DNA of 64,000 nucleotides from Acetobacterium tundrae (GTDB lineage: Bacteria; Bacillota; Clostridia; Eubacteriales; Eubacteriaceae): assembly GCF_008086615.1 (NCBI RefSeq), contig NZ_RXYB01000003.1:124001-188000 (forward strand), written 5' to 3'. The notes beneath the pieces were generated by a model. That model saw only the letters and a program-made list of their open reading frames with translations, was not told the origin of the DNA and ran no database searches. Positions 63,934 to 64,000 of the stretch are shown here, piece by piece. Both the position numbers and the translations under genes were made by a program. Numbering within the stretch: position 1 is the stretch's first letter; the number at the start of each line of letters is the position of its first letter.

Positions 63934-64000
63934 GAGTTTATCAATGTGCTTATTTAAATTCTTTTTTCATAAACTTTTACGTTTAAATCTGTTTTAAGCT

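Overview
The window reads as chromosomal DNA of a low-GC, anaerobic Clostridia (Firmicutes) that lives as an acetogen, most like the genus Acetobacterium or a close Eubacteriaceae relative. The reasons are corrinoid-dependent methyltransferase genes (corrinoid protein, UroD-type methyltransferase, methyl-tetrahydrofolate methyltransferase, DUF2284, DUF1638), folate one-carbon genes, an acetoin/pyruvate dehydrogenase-type E1 pair, strong AGGAGG ribosome sites with frequent TTG/GTG starts, and a Bacillus-like block of housekeeping genes without the sporulation genes that usually sit in it. Genus assignment is inference.

Layout. 1-8 kb: the end of a GGDEF-EAL c-di-GMP enzyme with a cysteine-rich insert, an arylamine N-acetyltransferase, a 0.6 kb gene-free transcription unit that looks like a large non-coding RNA, a decayed WYL regulator, a GntR-ABC transporter operon, a choloylglycine-hydrolase-family enzyme and a leucine-rich-repeat protein. 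8-10 kb: a self-regulated MarR-MFS drug efflux operon. 10-16.5 kb: methyl-transfer island. One operon encodes a corrinoid protein, a UroD-family methyltransferase, a methyl-THF methyltransferase and DUF2284, which together would feed methyl groups from an O-methyl (or similar) substrate into the Wood-Ljungdahl pathway. Beside it lie a second corrinoid protein with its own GntR regulator, and a CobW-type GTPase with a His-tailed partner. A shared operator-like motif precedes both of the latter units. 16.7-20.4 kb: lipoprotein hydrolase, condensation/acyltransferase-like protein and a diguanylate cyclase. 20.4-22.7 kb: repeat-rich intergenic DNA, two tiny ORFs and an XRE-membrane protein pair.

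22.8-46.9 kb: mostly core genes: guaA-guaB, an E1alpha-E1beta-E2 set whose E2 lacks the lipoyl domain and the active-site His, ispD-tsaE-pspC, aminotransferase, TrpR-like YerC, cysS-mrnC, MATE, DEAD helicase, nadE, pyrG, hemolysin III, DUF1836, DUF1638, 5-formyl-THF cyclo-ligase and folC. A cluster of seven co-oriented DnaA-box-like nonamers sits between nadE and pyrG. 47-51.6 kb: a scrambled accessory segment (broken IS1182-type transposase, intact FGGY kinase, truncated EAL gene, frameshifted beta-propeller-like gene), bracketed by two 102-bp direct repeats. 51.6-64 kb: dusB-coaX-thioesterase-ftsH-hpt-tilS, five tRNAs, ppx-divIC-rqcP-hup-mazG-flippase. This is the classic origin-proximal Firmicutes order minus yabP/yabQ/spoIIE.

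All calls rest on reading the sequence. No database search, folding program or alignment was run.
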